Shown here: positions 51,428 to 60,414 of the stretch, piece after piece | How positions within the stretch are numbered: the stretch's first letter is position 1 | Layout of the letters: each line of letters starts with the position of its first letter | DNA from: DATFFO01 sp963744905 | Lineage (GTDB): Bacteria > Actinomycetota > Acidimicrobiia > Spongiisociales > ZC4RG35 | Direction: 5' to 3' | DNA length: 64,000 nt | Assembly: GCA_963744905.1 (NCBI GenBank) | Contig: CAVUUV010000006.1 | Coordinates: forward strand, 1 to 64,000 | The notes under the pieces: generated by a model | The model's database searches: none | Told to the model about the DNA's origin: nothing | Seen by the model: the letters and a program-made list of their open reading frames with translations, nothing else | Program-made: the position numbers and the translations under genes

Positions 51428-53878
51428 ATGCAACTACCAGACCGAGCCCAGGTGGTCATCATCGGTGGGGGGGTCATCGGCTCCAGCGTCGCCTACCACC
51501 TCACCCAGCTCGGCTGGTCCGATGTCGTCTTGATCGAACGGGACAGACTGACTTCCGGTACCACATGGCATGCTGCCGGCTTGATCGTCTCGGGGGGGAT
51601 GACCACCGAGACCTCGGCCTGGATGTCGAAATACACCCGCGAACTCTATGAGGGCCTCGAGGAGGAAACGGGCGTCTCCACCGGATTCAGGCCGGTCGGA
51701 TATGTGCAGACCGGAGCCTCTCCCGACCGCATCGACAAGCTGCGCCGGGAGGCCGACTTCTTGCGCTGCGTTGGTATCGAAAGAGAGGAGATCTCGCCCG
51801 ATGAGGTCAAAGAGTTATGGCCGATGCTCGACACCTCCGACCTCATCGCCGGGTTCTACACCGCCAATGAGGGACGCGCTGATCCGGCCAATTGTGCGAT
51901 GTCGCTGGCTAAGGGCGCGCGTCTCGGTGGCGTGAAGATCTTTGAGGAGACGCCGGTGGTCGGTTTCATCCTGGACGGAGGTCGGGTTACCGGCGTGCGG
52001 ACGATACGGGGCGATATTCGCTGCGAACACGTCGTCAACTGTGGCGGGATGTGGGCCAGGCAAATTGGGGAGATGGCCGGGGTCGCTGTGCCACTGCAGG
52101 CAGCGGAACACGCCTACCTGATAACCGACCAGTTCGAATCGGTCAGTTCCGACATGCCAATACTAGAGGATCCCGACCGCTTTGCGTACTACCGCGAGGA
52201 GACGGGTGGGCTGATGGTCGGTCTGTTCGAACCGGTGGGAGCGCCGTGGAGCGTGGAAGGCGTGCCCGATGATTTCAGTTTCGGGCACATCGAGAACGAT
52301 TGGGACCGTCTGGCTCCTTACTTGGAACTGGCGATGGAGCCGTTCCCGATCCTGGAACAGGTTGGGATTCGCCACCTATTCACCGGACCCGAGAGCTTCA
52401 CGCCCGACAACGGCTCCCTCATAGGTCCGGCTCCGGAGGTCGAGAACTTCTGGGTGGCAGCGGGATTCAACTCGCTCGGGATTCTTCTGGGGGGAGGCGC
52501 GGGAAAGATCGTGGCGCACTGGATCGTCGATGGTGCGCCGCCCGTGGACGTCACCGAGGTCGACATCGCCCGGATACACCCCTTCCAGACCACACGCCGT
52601 TTTCGCAAAGCCAGGACCGTGGAGTTGCTGGGCAGGCTCCACTCCACCGGTTCGTGGCCGCATTCACACCCCGAACAGGCTCGCAACGCGCGACGGTCGG
52701 TGCTCCACGACCGCCTCGTGGCCGCGGGCGCACATTTCAGCGAGTCCTCTGGGTGGGAGAACACCGCCTGGTTTGCTCCTCCCGGCACGGAGGTCCCGTT
52801 CGAGAAGACATACAGGCGACACGGGTGGTGGAAATATCACCAAGCGGAGCATCACGCCACCCGCAACGACGTCGTGCTCTTTGACATGTCTTCAATGTCC
52901 AACTTCCTGGTTGAAGGCCCGGACGCTGAGAGGATCCTCAATCATCTCAGCGGCAATGAGGTGGCGGTCGAGCCGGGAAGGTGCGTCTACACGCAGTGGA
53001 TGAACCCCCGGGGCCGAATCCTCGCCGACCTCACCGTTACCCGGCTGGCGGAGGATCGCTACATGGTGGTGGTGGCCGAGGGATTTCACCGCCGGGTGGA
53101 GACGATGATGCGACGGGCAATTGGACTCGACGATCGGATATCGCTCACCGATACGACATCGGGCACCACGCTGATCAGTGTTCAGGGCCCGAGGTCCAGA
53201 GAACTGCTGTCCAGGATCACCGACGCTGACCTGTCCAACGAGTCATTTCCCTACTTCACAGCTCAGCGTCTCGACCTCGAGTACGCCCTCGGCTGGGCGT
53301 TCCGGATGAGTTTTGTCGGAGAGCTGGGCTGGGAGCTTTATGTACCGGCGGAGTTTTCCCTCGGGGTCTACGACGCCCTCGTCAGGGAGGGCCGGGCCTT
53401 CAACCTGTCTCATGCGGGCATGGAGACACTGGAGAGCACCCGCACCGAGGCCGGGCGCAAGGACTATGGGCTCGACATGGAGAACACCGATTCTCCCCTC
53501 GAGGCGGGACTGGCCTTCGCCGTCGACTTCGACAAGCCTGGTGGGTTCGTTGGACGTGAGGCACTCCTAGCTGATCGTGAGAGGGGAGCCCTGCCGCGCA
53601 GGCTCGTCCAGTTCCTCTTGGAGGATCCCGACCCGCTGCTCTATGGCGAGGAGCCTATCTTCCGGGACGGCCTACGGGTCGGCTACCTCCGCTCGGGCAA
53701 CTACGGCCATACGATTGGGGGAGCGATGGGATTCGGATACGTCGAGCACGATCCGGGGGTCACGGCTGAGTACGTCCGCGCCGGCACCTACGAGATTCAA
53801 GTAGCCGGTGAGCTGATCCCCGCACGCGCCTCGCTGCGTCCAATGTACGACCCCAAGGGTGACCGCGTCCGGATGTGA
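51428..53878 (+). CDS. Dimethylglycine/sarcosine dehydrogenase-like FAD oxidoreductase with GcvT domain (paralogue 2)
   Basis: 816 residues with the same architecture as the gene at 47137-49590: VVIIGGGVIGSSVAYHLTQLG, TTWHAAG (His48), a linker, then GcvT domain (FLVEGPDAERILNHLS, FVGELGWELYVPAE) and the shared end RPMYDPKGDRVRM. The two are clearly paralogues but well diverged, so they probably act on successive or different methylated substrates. Strong GGAGGAG 5 bases before the ATG. Converges with the Lrp gene, 10 bases apart. Confidence 0.88.
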   Translation: MQLPDRAQVVIIGGGVIGSSVAYHLTQLGWSDVVLIERDRLTSGTTWHAAGLIVSGGMTTETSAWMSKYTRELYEGLEEETGVSTGFRPVGYVQTGASPDRIDKLRREADFLRCVGIEREEISPDEVKELWPMLDTSDLIAGFYTANEGRADPANCAMSLAKGARLGGVKIFEETPVVGFILDGGRVTGVRTIRGDIRCEHVVNCGGMWARQIGEMAGVAVPLQAAEHAYLITDQFESVSSDMPILEDPDRFAYYREETGGLMVGLFEPVGAPWSVEGVPDDFSFGHIENDWDRLAPYLELAMEPFPILEQVGIRHLFTGPESFTPDNGSLIGPAPEVENFWVAAGFNSLGILLGGGAGKIVAHWIVDGAPPVDVTEVDIARIHPFQTTRRFRKARTVELLGRLHSTGSWPHSHPEQARNARRSVLHDRLVAAGAHFSESSGWENTAWFAPPGTEVPFEKTYRRHGWWKYHQAEHHATRNDVVLFDMSSMSNFLVEGPDAERILNHLSGNEVAVEPGRCVYTQWMNPRGRILADLTVTRLAEDRYMVVVAEGFHRRVETMMRRAIGLDDRISLTDTTSGTTLISVQGPRSRELLSRITDADLSNESFPYFTAQRLDLEYALGWAFRMSFVGELGWELYVPAEFSLGVYDALVREGRAFNLSHAGMETLESTRTEAGRKDYGLDMENTDSPLEAGLAFAVDFDKPGGFVGREALLADRERGALPRRLVQFLLEDPDPLLYGEEPIFRDGLRVGYLRSGNYGHTIGGAMGFGYVEHDPGVTAEYVRAGTYEIQVAGELIPARASLRPMYDPKGDRVRM

Positions 53879-53888
53879 CTCGGCGTGG

Positions 53889-54422
53889 CTACTCCTGGTT
53901 GCCGTTTTTCCCATGGCGCCGCTGCCCGTCCGGCGGTATACCCCAGGCGTAAGTCTGCTTGGTGAGCCTCAGATACGTATTCGTCTCCACCGACGAAACT
54001 CCCTCGAGGGATCGCAGGTCGTTGATCACCTCCAGGAGATGGTCGTTGTCGGCGCACAGGACCTCGACCATCAGATCGAATCGACCGGCAGTCATCACTA
54101 CATACACCGCGTAGTCACGTGAGCCGATCTCATCACTGATCGCTTCGATATCCCCGTCGATGGTGAGACTGATCATTGCCTGAACCGTGAAGCCGATCCG
54201 GAGCGGATCGGTTATCGCCACGACATCGAGTACCTCGGATTCGAGGAGTCGGTTCACACGGAGGCGAATGGCTGCCTGGCTTAGATCGATCTCCTTGGCC
54301 AGCTCGGCGAAGCTGGCCCGCCCGTTGATCTGTAGGGCAGCGATGATCTGCAGGTCTTTGTCGTCCAGTTGGTTCCTACCAATGGACTGAAGTCGGCCGT
54401 TACGAGGGCTGGCCTTCGACAT
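53889..54422 (-). CDS. Lrp/AsnC-family transcriptional regulator
   Basis: 177 residues. The N-terminal HTH (QLDDKDLQIIAALQINGRAS, then FAELAKEIDLSQAAIRLRVNRL) and C-terminal RAM domain (VYVVMTAGRFDLMVEVLCAD, LRSLEGVSSVETNTYL) are complete. I start at the ATG at 54422, which has AGGAG 8 bases upstream; the ATG at 54485 has none. Lrp proteins sense amino acids or related small molecules. It diverges from the aminotransferase-ALDH-Pot operon and is its likeliest regulator. Confidence 0.87.
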   Translation of the reverse strand: MSKASPRNGRLQSIGRNQLDDKDLQIIAALQINGRASFAELAKEIDLSQAAIRLRVNRLLESEVLDVVAITDPLRIGFTVQAMISLTIDGDIEAISDEIGSRDYAVYVVMTAGRFDLMVEVLCADNDHLLEVINDLRSLEGVSSVETNTYLRLTKQTYAWGIPPDGQRRHGKNGNQE

Positions 54423-54611
54423 ATTCGCTGCTCCTCTGTCGCTCCCTCTACTCACCGAGGATCTCCTCTCGGGAAATGCGTTCATGAGACCGTATCAGCC
54501 CATCTCGGTAGAAGGGGCTCATCATGCATCGATCGAGTGGAGTACCATTTCTTGACGATATAGGCACGTTAACCTCGTTCTACGCCGCAGATGCGAGCCA
54601 TCATGTGCTAT

Positions 54612-54624
54612 GAATAGTCTATTC
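54612..54624 (+). promoter_or_regulatory. AT-rich palindrome upstream of the aminotransferase operon
   Basis: GAATAG-T-CTATTC, a perfect 13-base palindrome, lies 38 bases before the aminotransferase ATG in a stretch unusually rich in A/T. It is a candidate site for the divergent Lrp regulator or for a promoter element. Confidence 0.4.
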
Positions 54625-54662
54625 TGAAAGTCAGATGAGGCGGTGGATACGATCGGAGGGAC

Positions 54663-56033
54663 ATGAGCAGCAGGATCGACCCAAATCGCGTCGCCGAACT
54701 CACCAAGTCGATGGAGGAGTCTCTTCGCCTCCGCACCAGTAAATCGGGGGAGCTGGTCGAGGAGGCGAAACAGGTGCTTCCCGGCGGAGTTCCGTCATCG
54801 TTCCAGGTGCACCCTCCCCATCCCATATTCGTCAGGGAAGGCCACGGCTCCAAGGTCATAGACATCGACGGCAACGAGTACAGCGACTTCCACAACGGTT
54901 TTGGGGTCATGGTGGTTGGCCATGCTCATCCGAAGATCGCTGCGGCCATCGGAGAAGTCGCCCAGAGAGGGACCCACTTCGTGGCCCCGAATCTCGGCGC
55001 GGTGCGAGTAGCCCGGGAGCTGTCCCGTCGGTTCAGGCTGCCGAAGGTCCGCTTCTCGAACTCGGGGACCGAGGCGACGCTCGACGCGATCCGGCTGGGA
55101 AGGGCGTTCACCGGCAAGGAGGCGCTGCTCAAGATCGAAGGGTCCTATCACGGCCATCACGACTCGGTGATGGTCTCCGTGCACCCGGATCCCTCGAAGA
55201 TGGGAACCAGGGCCAAGCCCGTATCGGTACCACAGTCGGCCGGAATTCCTCAGGCCCTGCTGGACCTGACCGTGGTCGTGCCCTTCAACGATCCCGATGC
55301 TCTCGATGAGGCGTTGTCGGCGAACAGCGACGTGGGCACCATGATCATCGAGCCGATCATGCTGAACATCGGCGTCGTCCCTCCCAACGACGGCTACTTG
55401 GAGGCAGTTCGAGAAATCACTCATAAACACGGGGTGGTGCTCATCTTCGATGAGGTCAAGACAGGGGCGACCATTGCTCGCGGGGGTGCAGTGGAGCGCT
55501 ACGGGGTGGTTCCCGACCTGGTCGCCCTCGCCAAGGCGACCGGTGGTGGCACTCCGATCGGAGCCGTGGTCGGCACCGAGGAGATAATGGCCCAGATAGA
55601 TGACGGCTCGGTGGCGCAGATCGGCACCTTCAATGGCAACCCGTTGACGATGGCTGCCGCCGAGGCTGCATTGACGGAAGTTCTCGACGAGGAGGCTTAT
55701 CGGGTGCTCGACCGGGCCGGCCAGCGCCTACTGGATGGATGTCAGGAGATATGCGATGGGTACGGTCTGCCTGCCTATGCGGTCGGGATCTCTTCCAAGG
55801 GTTGTGTCATGTTCGCCGACGAGCCTGTCGTGGATTACCGGTCCTACGCGGAGTACTTCAACGAGAACCTCAATTACCTGGGTTGGCTCTATCACATGGT
55901 GAATGGCGTGTACATGACTCCCGGCGCCGACGAGCAGTGGACGCTCTCGATCATGCATGACGACGATGAACTCGATCACTACGTATCGGTCTTTGAAGCG
56001 TTCGCCAAGGATGTGACGCGCCGTGGAGCGTGA
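54663..56033 (+). CDS. Class III aminotransferase (glutamate-1-semialdehyde aminomutase-like)
   Basis: 456 residues, PLP-dependent. Motifs: GGVPSSFQVHPPHPIFVREG, DFHNGFGVMVVGHAHPKI, RFSNSGTEATLDAIRLGRAFTG, YHGHHDSVM, IFDEVKTG and the PLP lysine in VALAKATGGGTPIGAVVG. This is the GSAM-like branch, often recruited as omega-aminotransferase in amine or amino-acid catabolism rather than haem synthesis. GGAGG 3 bases ahead of the ATG. First gene of a six-gene run ending in the importer; probably deaminates the imported amine or supplies the aldehyde for the next enzyme. Confidence 0.82.
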   Translation: MSSRIDPNRVAELTKSMEESLRLRTSKSGELVEEAKQVLPGGVPSSFQVHPPHPIFVREGHGSKVIDIDGNEYSDFHNGFGVMVVGHAHPKIAAAIGEVAQRGTHFVAPNLGAVRVARELSRRFRLPKVRFSNSGTEATLDAIRLGRAFTGKEALLKIEGSYHGHHDSVMVSVHPDPSKMGTRAKPVSVPQSAGIPQALLDLTVVVPFNDPDALDEALSANSDVGTMIIEPIMLNIGVVPPNDGYLEAVREITHKHGVVLIFDEVKTGATIARGGAVERYGVVPDLVALAKATGGGTPIGAVVGTEEIMAQIDDGSVAQIGTFNGNPLTMAAAEAALTEVLDEEAYRVLDRAGQRLLDGCQEICDGYGLPAYAVGISSKGCVMFADEPVVDYRSYAEYFNENLNYLGWLYHMVNGVYMTPGADEQWTLSIMHDDDELDHYVSVFEAFAKDVTRRGA

Positions 56034-56102
56034 CCGGGCTTCGGAACTCCCACCCTTGGTGACGAGAGCCCACAACTGAATCCAGAGAAAGGCACGGCCC
56101 GA

Positions 56103-57530
56103 ATGGAACTGCTCAACCGTATCGGGGACACCTGGCAGCCCTCATCTGACGGCTCCACGATCGAGGTGATGAACCCCGCCACCGGGCAGCCGATGGCGTC
56201 CATGCCGGTCGGCACTCAACAAGATGTCGACGCCGCCGTCGAGGCCGCGGCCGAGGCCTTTCCGGACTGGGCTGGAAGAACCCCTCGCCAGCGTTCCGAA
56301 GCCATTTTCCAGGTAGCCGACATGATTGAGGAGAACCTCGACGAGTTGAGGCGGCTGGAAATCGAGAATGTGGGCAAGCCCGTCTCAATCGTTGATTTCG
56401 AGTTCGATCTGACCGTCGACAACTGGCGTTTCTTTGCCGGAGCTGCCCGGCATCTGGAAGGCAAGGCCGCAGGTGAGTACTGGTCGGGTGCCACGTCTTT
56501 CGTGCGGCGTGACCCCTTGGGGGTGGTGGCGGCGATCACCCCCTGGAACTATCCGCTGAACATGGCCACCTGGAAGCTGGGCCCGGCGCTCGCGGCCGGG
56601 AACACAGTCGTTCTGAAGCCCTCTGAGGTCACTCCTGTTACCGCGGTCCGATTGGCCCAACTTCTGGAGGGAGTGCTGCCGCCGGGCGTCCTCAATGTAG
56701 TGTGCGGTACCGGTCCCGTGGTGGGCGAGGCACTCGCCGCCCATCCGGGTGTGGCCATGATTTCGCTCACGGGAAGTGTTCGTGCAGGTAAGGCAGTCGC
56801 CCGTGCCGCCGCGGACACCCTCAAGCGTGTCCATCTCGAGCTCGGAGGCAAGGCCCCCGTGGTGGTCTTCGACGACGCTGATGTCGAAGCTGTGGCCAAC
56901 AAGCTTCGTGAGGCAAGCTTCTACAACTCGGGGCAGGATTGCACCGCGCCCTGCCGGGTAGTGGCTACCTCCGGCGTGCACGATGACCTGGCCGGCGCCC
57001 TGGAGACTCAGATAGGCGCCATCGCAGTGGGGGACCCAAACGACCAGGAAGTGGAGATGGGGCCTCTGGTCTCGAAACAGCATCTCGATCGGGTTTCGGG
57101 GTATGTGGACCGGGCCGTCTCTGACGGGGCGAAGGTGGTGACGGGGGGTAGCCGGCTGGACGGCCCCGGGTATTACTACCAGCCCTCCCTGATCGTCGGC
57201 GCCGACCAGAAGTCCGAGATCATCCAGCGCGAGGTGTTCGGTCCAGTCCTCACCGTCCAGGATGCCGGAGATGAGGCCAATGCCGTCGCCTGGGCCAACG
57301 ACGTTGACTACGGACTGGCCGCCTCGGTCTGGACTCAGGATGTCGGTCGGGCGATGAGAATGGCGAAGGATATCCAGGCTGGGACTGTCTGGATCAACGA
57401 CCACATCACCATCGTCTCCGAGATGCCGCACGGGGGATTCAAGAACTCTGGATATGGCAAGGACATGTCGTCGTACGCTTTGGAGCACTACACGGAGGTC
57501 AAGCACGTGATGGTCAACCATGGACTCTGA
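56103..57530 (+). CDS. Aldehyde dehydrogenase, aminobutyraldehyde/betaine-aldehyde type
   Basis: 475 residues. Catalytic Glu in HLELGGKAPVVVF and Cys in FYNSGQDCTAPCRV, the variant typical of gamma-aminobutyraldehyde dehydrogenases (PatD-like). NAD-binding region LTGSVRAGKAVARAAAD; oligomerisation end FKNSGYGKDMSSYALEHYTE, also typical of this group. It would oxidise an amino- or trimethylamino-aldehyde to the acid. The next gene begins within its last 11 bases, so enzyme and transporter are coupled. Confidence 0.88.
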   Translation: MELLNRIGDTWQPSSDGSTIEVMNPATGQPMASMPVGTQQDVDAAVEAAAEAFPDWAGRTPRQRSEAIFQVADMIEENLDELRRLEIENVGKPVSIVDFEFDLTVDNWRFFAGAARHLEGKAAGEYWSGATSFVRRDPLGVVAAITPWNYPLNMATWKLGPALAAGNTVVLKPSEVTPVTAVRLAQLLEGVLPPGVLNVVCGTGPVVGEALAAHPGVAMISLTGSVRAGKAVARAAADTLKRVHLELGGKAPVVVFDDADVEAVANKLREASFYNSGQDCTAPCRVVATSGVHDDLAGALETQIGAIAVGDPNDQEVEMGPLVSKQHLDRVSGYVDRAVSDGAKVVTGGSRLDGPGYYYQPSLIVGADQKSEIIQREVFGPVLTVQDAGDEANAVAWANDVDYGLAASVWTQDVGRAMRMAKDIQAGTVWINDHITIVSEMPHGGFKNSGYGKDMSSYALEHYTEVKHVMVNHGL

Positions 57531-58674
57531 TCTCGGCGCAGCCCCGGTTGCTTCTCGATCACCGGATGCAGTGGTCGGCGCCTCGACTTCTCACCAGGCC
57601 CACCGAGCGGTGGCAGTAGCCATACGGGACGTCACCAAGCGCTTCGGGGAGGAGGTCGTTGCCGTGGAGAGCATGAATCTCGATATCCAAGACGGAGAGT
57701 TCTTCTCGCTGTTGGGTCCGTCCGGATGCGGCAAGACCACGACGCTGCGGATGATCGCAGGCCTCGAGTTCCCGACGGAAGGAAGCCTGCAGATCTTCGG
57801 CGAGGAGATGGGTATCCGACCCCCCAACAAGCGTCCGGTCAACACCGTGTTCCAGTCCTACGCCCTCTTCCCTCACATGAACGTGTTCGAGAACGTTGCG
57901 TTCGGGCTGCAGATGCGGAAGGTGGACGACACCGAAATCGAGCGCAAAGTGGACGAAGCCATCGAGCTCGTCCATCTGCGAGGGATGGAGAAGCGAAAGC
58001 CGAGAGAGCTTTCCGGGGGCCAGCAGCAACGCGTGGCGTTGGCCCGGGCGCTGGTCAATCGGCCCCAGGTGCTGTTGTTGGATGAGCCCTTGGGGGCACT
58101 GGACCTGAAGCTCCGTCAGGCGATGCAACGGGAGCTGAAGGATATCCAAAACAACGTTGGCATAACCTTCGTCTACGTCACTCACGATCAGGAAGAAGCG
58201 CTCACGATGTCCGACCGGATCGGCGTCATGAGGGAGGGCAGGCTCGCCCAGGTTGGCACGCCCGAGGAGATATACCGGTCACCGGCGAACCTGTTCGTGG
58301 CGTCCTTCGTCGGAGAGGCGAGTTTTCTCCCGGGTGAGGTCACCCAGCCGGGGGCCGTCCGTCTCAGCGGCGGCGAGATGGTCAAGGTGAACACGGACTT
58401 GGCTGCGGGAACCATCGTCACGCTTGTCCTCAGGCCGGAGATGGCCGACATCCACGCCGAGCTATCGGAGGTCCCCTCCGGGAGCAACGCCATCGGAGGC
58501 CGTGTTACCACAACCATCTTTCAGGGTCAGTCGATGCTCTACGAGGTGGCGGTGGGAGAGTCAGGGTCATTCTCCGTCCGGGTCGAGAATCTGCCCGGTA
58601 GGAGACGCTGGGGAATCGGAGACGAGGTCGTGGTCCAATTCCATCCTGAAGCTGCTCTGGCGCTGGCGCAATGA
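57520..58674 (+). CDS. potA: ABC transporter ATP-binding protein, PotA-like
   Basis: 384 residues. Walker A GPSGCGKTTT, Q-loop FQSYALFPHM, signature LSGGQQQRVALARAL, Walker B VLLLDEPLGALD and switch His in VTHDQEE. The C-terminal TOBE domain (about 290-380) matches spermidine/putrescine importers. The N-terminus is about 30 residues longer than usual (SRSPDAVVGASTSHQAHRAV); a later internal start cannot be excluded. Energises the following permeases. Confidence 0.9.
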   Translation: MDSDLGAAPVASRSPDAVVGASTSHQAHRAVAVAIRDVTKRFGEEVVAVESMNLDIQDGEFFSLLGPSGCGKTTTLRMIAGLEFPTEGSLQIFGEEMGIRPPNKRPVNTVFQSYALFPHMNVFENVAFGLQMRKVDDTEIERKVDEAIELVHLRGMEKRKPRELSGGQQQRVALARALVNRPQVLLLDEPLGALDLKLRQAMQRELKDIQNNVGITFVYVTHDQEEALTMSDRIGVMREGRLAQVGTPEEIYRSPANLFVASFVGEASFLPGEVTQPGAVRLSGGEMVKVNTDLAAGTIVTLVLRPEMADIHAELSEVPSGSNAIGGRVTTTIFQGQSMLYEVAVGESGSFSVRVENLPGRRRWGIGDEVVVQFHPEAALALAQ

Positions 58675-59576
58675 CCCTGCTCGAAAGGCGCCGGGAGGAG
58701 GAACACGAGCGGGTCAATCCCGAGCTGGAGCGGAGAGCGCAGCGCAGGGAGTCGTGGCGCGGGTTCTTCCATGCCTCACCGGCGTATCTCTACTTGACGG
58801 TCTTCTTCGCCCTGCCTCTGGTCGTGGTGTTCGCGTTCTCTTTCGCCAGTCGTGGCCGCACCGGCCGACCGATGCTCGAGGGCTGGAACTTCGAGTCGTG
58901 GGCCAGGCTCACGGACCCGTTGGTGCGAACCATCGCATTTCGATCACTGTGGATGGCAGTCCTCAACACCGCTCTCTGCCTGCTGCTCTCCTATCCCTTC
59001 GCCTACTGGATCGCCACCCGCCGCAAGGAGAGAACACGCACCCTGTTACTGATTCTCGTCCTCATCCCATTCTGGTCGAACTTCCTGGTCAGGACCTACG
59101 CCTGGCGGATGTTGCTCGATTCCAACGGGTATATCACCCAATTCGGTGAGCTGACCGGTCTCTGGGGACGGATGCTGTTCAGCTTGCCGGGGGTGTTCAT
59201 CGGGCTCCTCTACGGCTACCTACCGTTCATGGTGCTGCCCCTGTACGCAGCCATCGAGCGAATCGACTGGAGCCTGGTCGAGGCGGGCAGAGATCTCTAC
59301 GCATCCGGCGGGAAGGCCTTTCGGAAGATCACATTGCCCCTGTCCCGCCCGGGGATAATCGCCGGCTCTGTTCTGGTCTTCATACCCTCTCTGGGCGCCT
59401 ATGTGACGCCCGATATCCTCGGTGGGGCCAAGGCAACCCTGCTTGGCAACTACATCGTCACCCAATTCGGAGCGGCGCGGAACTGGCCCTTCGGCTCCGC
59501 CCTCTCCGGGGCCATCCTCATCCTCATGTTGGTGGCAACCATTCTGTATTTCCGTAGCGGCGAGAGAACGATATGA
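58671..59576 (+). CDS. potB: ABC transporter permease, PotB-like
   Basis: 301 residues with six predicted membrane helices, the first at SPAYLYLTVFFALPLVVVFAF. The EAA loop facing the ATPase reads LVEAGRDLYASGGKAFRKIT followed by LPLSRPGIIAGS. The start overlaps the potA stop (ATGA) and the end overlaps potC. Specificity (polyamine, betaine or other amine) cannot be told from the permease. Confidence 0.9.
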   Translation: MTLLERRREEEHERVNPELERRAQRRESWRGFFHASPAYLYLTVFFALPLVVVFAFSFASRGRTGRPMLEGWNFESWARLTDPLVRTIAFRSLWMAVLNTALCLLLSYPFAYWIATRRKERTRTLLLILVLIPFWSNFLVRTYAWRMLLDSNGYITQFGELTGLWGRMLFSLPGVFIGLLYGYLPFMVLPLYAAIERIDWSLVEAGRDLYASGGKAFRKITLPLSRPGIIAGSVLVFIPSLGAYVTPDILGGAKATLLGNYIVTQFGAARNWPFGSALSGAILILMLVATILYFRSGERTI

Positions 59577-60403
59577 GCGTCAACTCGGCGCTTTCGACCC
59601 GTCGGATTGACCGGTTGCTCTCGACAAGCGGATGGATGGTGTTCGCTTTTCTCTACCTGCCGATATTCGTGGTCGTCATCTTCTCGTTCTCGGCGGCCCC
59701 AAACGTAGGCATCTGGGGCGGGCTCTCCACTCGCTGGTACCAGCGGATGGTGGGCAACGAGGCGCTGCTGAGGGCAGTACGAAACTCGCTGTGGGTCGCC
59801 AGCTTCTCAACGGTCATATCCACCGTTTTGGGAACGGCGGCTGCGCTCGCCTTGGACAGGTACCGGCGCTGGATCGGTCGTGGCGCCTTCGACGGGCTGC
59901 TCTACCTGCCGGTCATCATCCCGGATGTGACGATGGCCGTCATGCTCCTCCTCTGGTTCACTCAGCTGTCAGTACCTCTGGGGCGTATTTCGATCACATT
60001 GGCTCACATTGCCTTCAACATCTCGTTCGTCGCCATCGTGGTTCGAGCACGACTGGCCAACATGGATCCTACGGTTGAGGACGCCGCGGCCGATCTCTAC
60101 GCCAACCGCTGGCAGGCGTTCCGTCGCGTGACGCTCCCCTTGATCATGCCCGGCGTTTTGGGCGGCGGTCTTCTGGCGCTGACGCTATCTCTCGACGACG
60201 TGGTGATCACCAGCTTCGTCCAGGGTCCCGGGTCGACGACTCTGCCCGTTTACGTGTTCGGGCTCATCAGACGCTCGGTCACCCCGGAGATCAACGCGGT
60301 ATCCACGGTGATGATCGCGGTTTCGATGATCCTGGTCTTTTCTTCGCTGCTCATGCAACGAAGAGGCGGCAACAAGCCAATGCTCGAAGAGGAAGCACCA
60401 TGA
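59573..60403 (+). CDS. potC: ABC transporter permease, PotC-like
   Basis: 276 residues, six predicted membrane helices. EAA motif TVEDAAADLYANRWQAFRRV, then TLPLIMPGVLGGG, and LSLDDVVITSFVQGPGSTTL, the well-conserved PotC region. Overlaps potB by ATGA. Second half of the heterodimeric channel. Confidence 0.9.
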   Translation: MSVNSALSTRRIDRLLSTSGWMVFAFLYLPIFVVVIFSFSAAPNVGIWGGLSTRWYQRMVGNEALLRAVRNSLWVASFSTVISTVLGTAAALALDRYRRWIGRGAFDGLLYLPVIIPDVTMAVMLLLWFTQLSVPLGRISITLAHIAFNISFVAIVVRARLANMDPTVEDAAADLYANRWQAFRRVTLPLIMPGVLGGGLLALTLSLDDVVITSFVQGPGSTTLPVYVFGLIRRSVTPEINAVSTVMIAVSMILVFSSLLMQRRGGNKPMLEEEAP

Positions 60404-60414
60404 GAGGAGAACAC

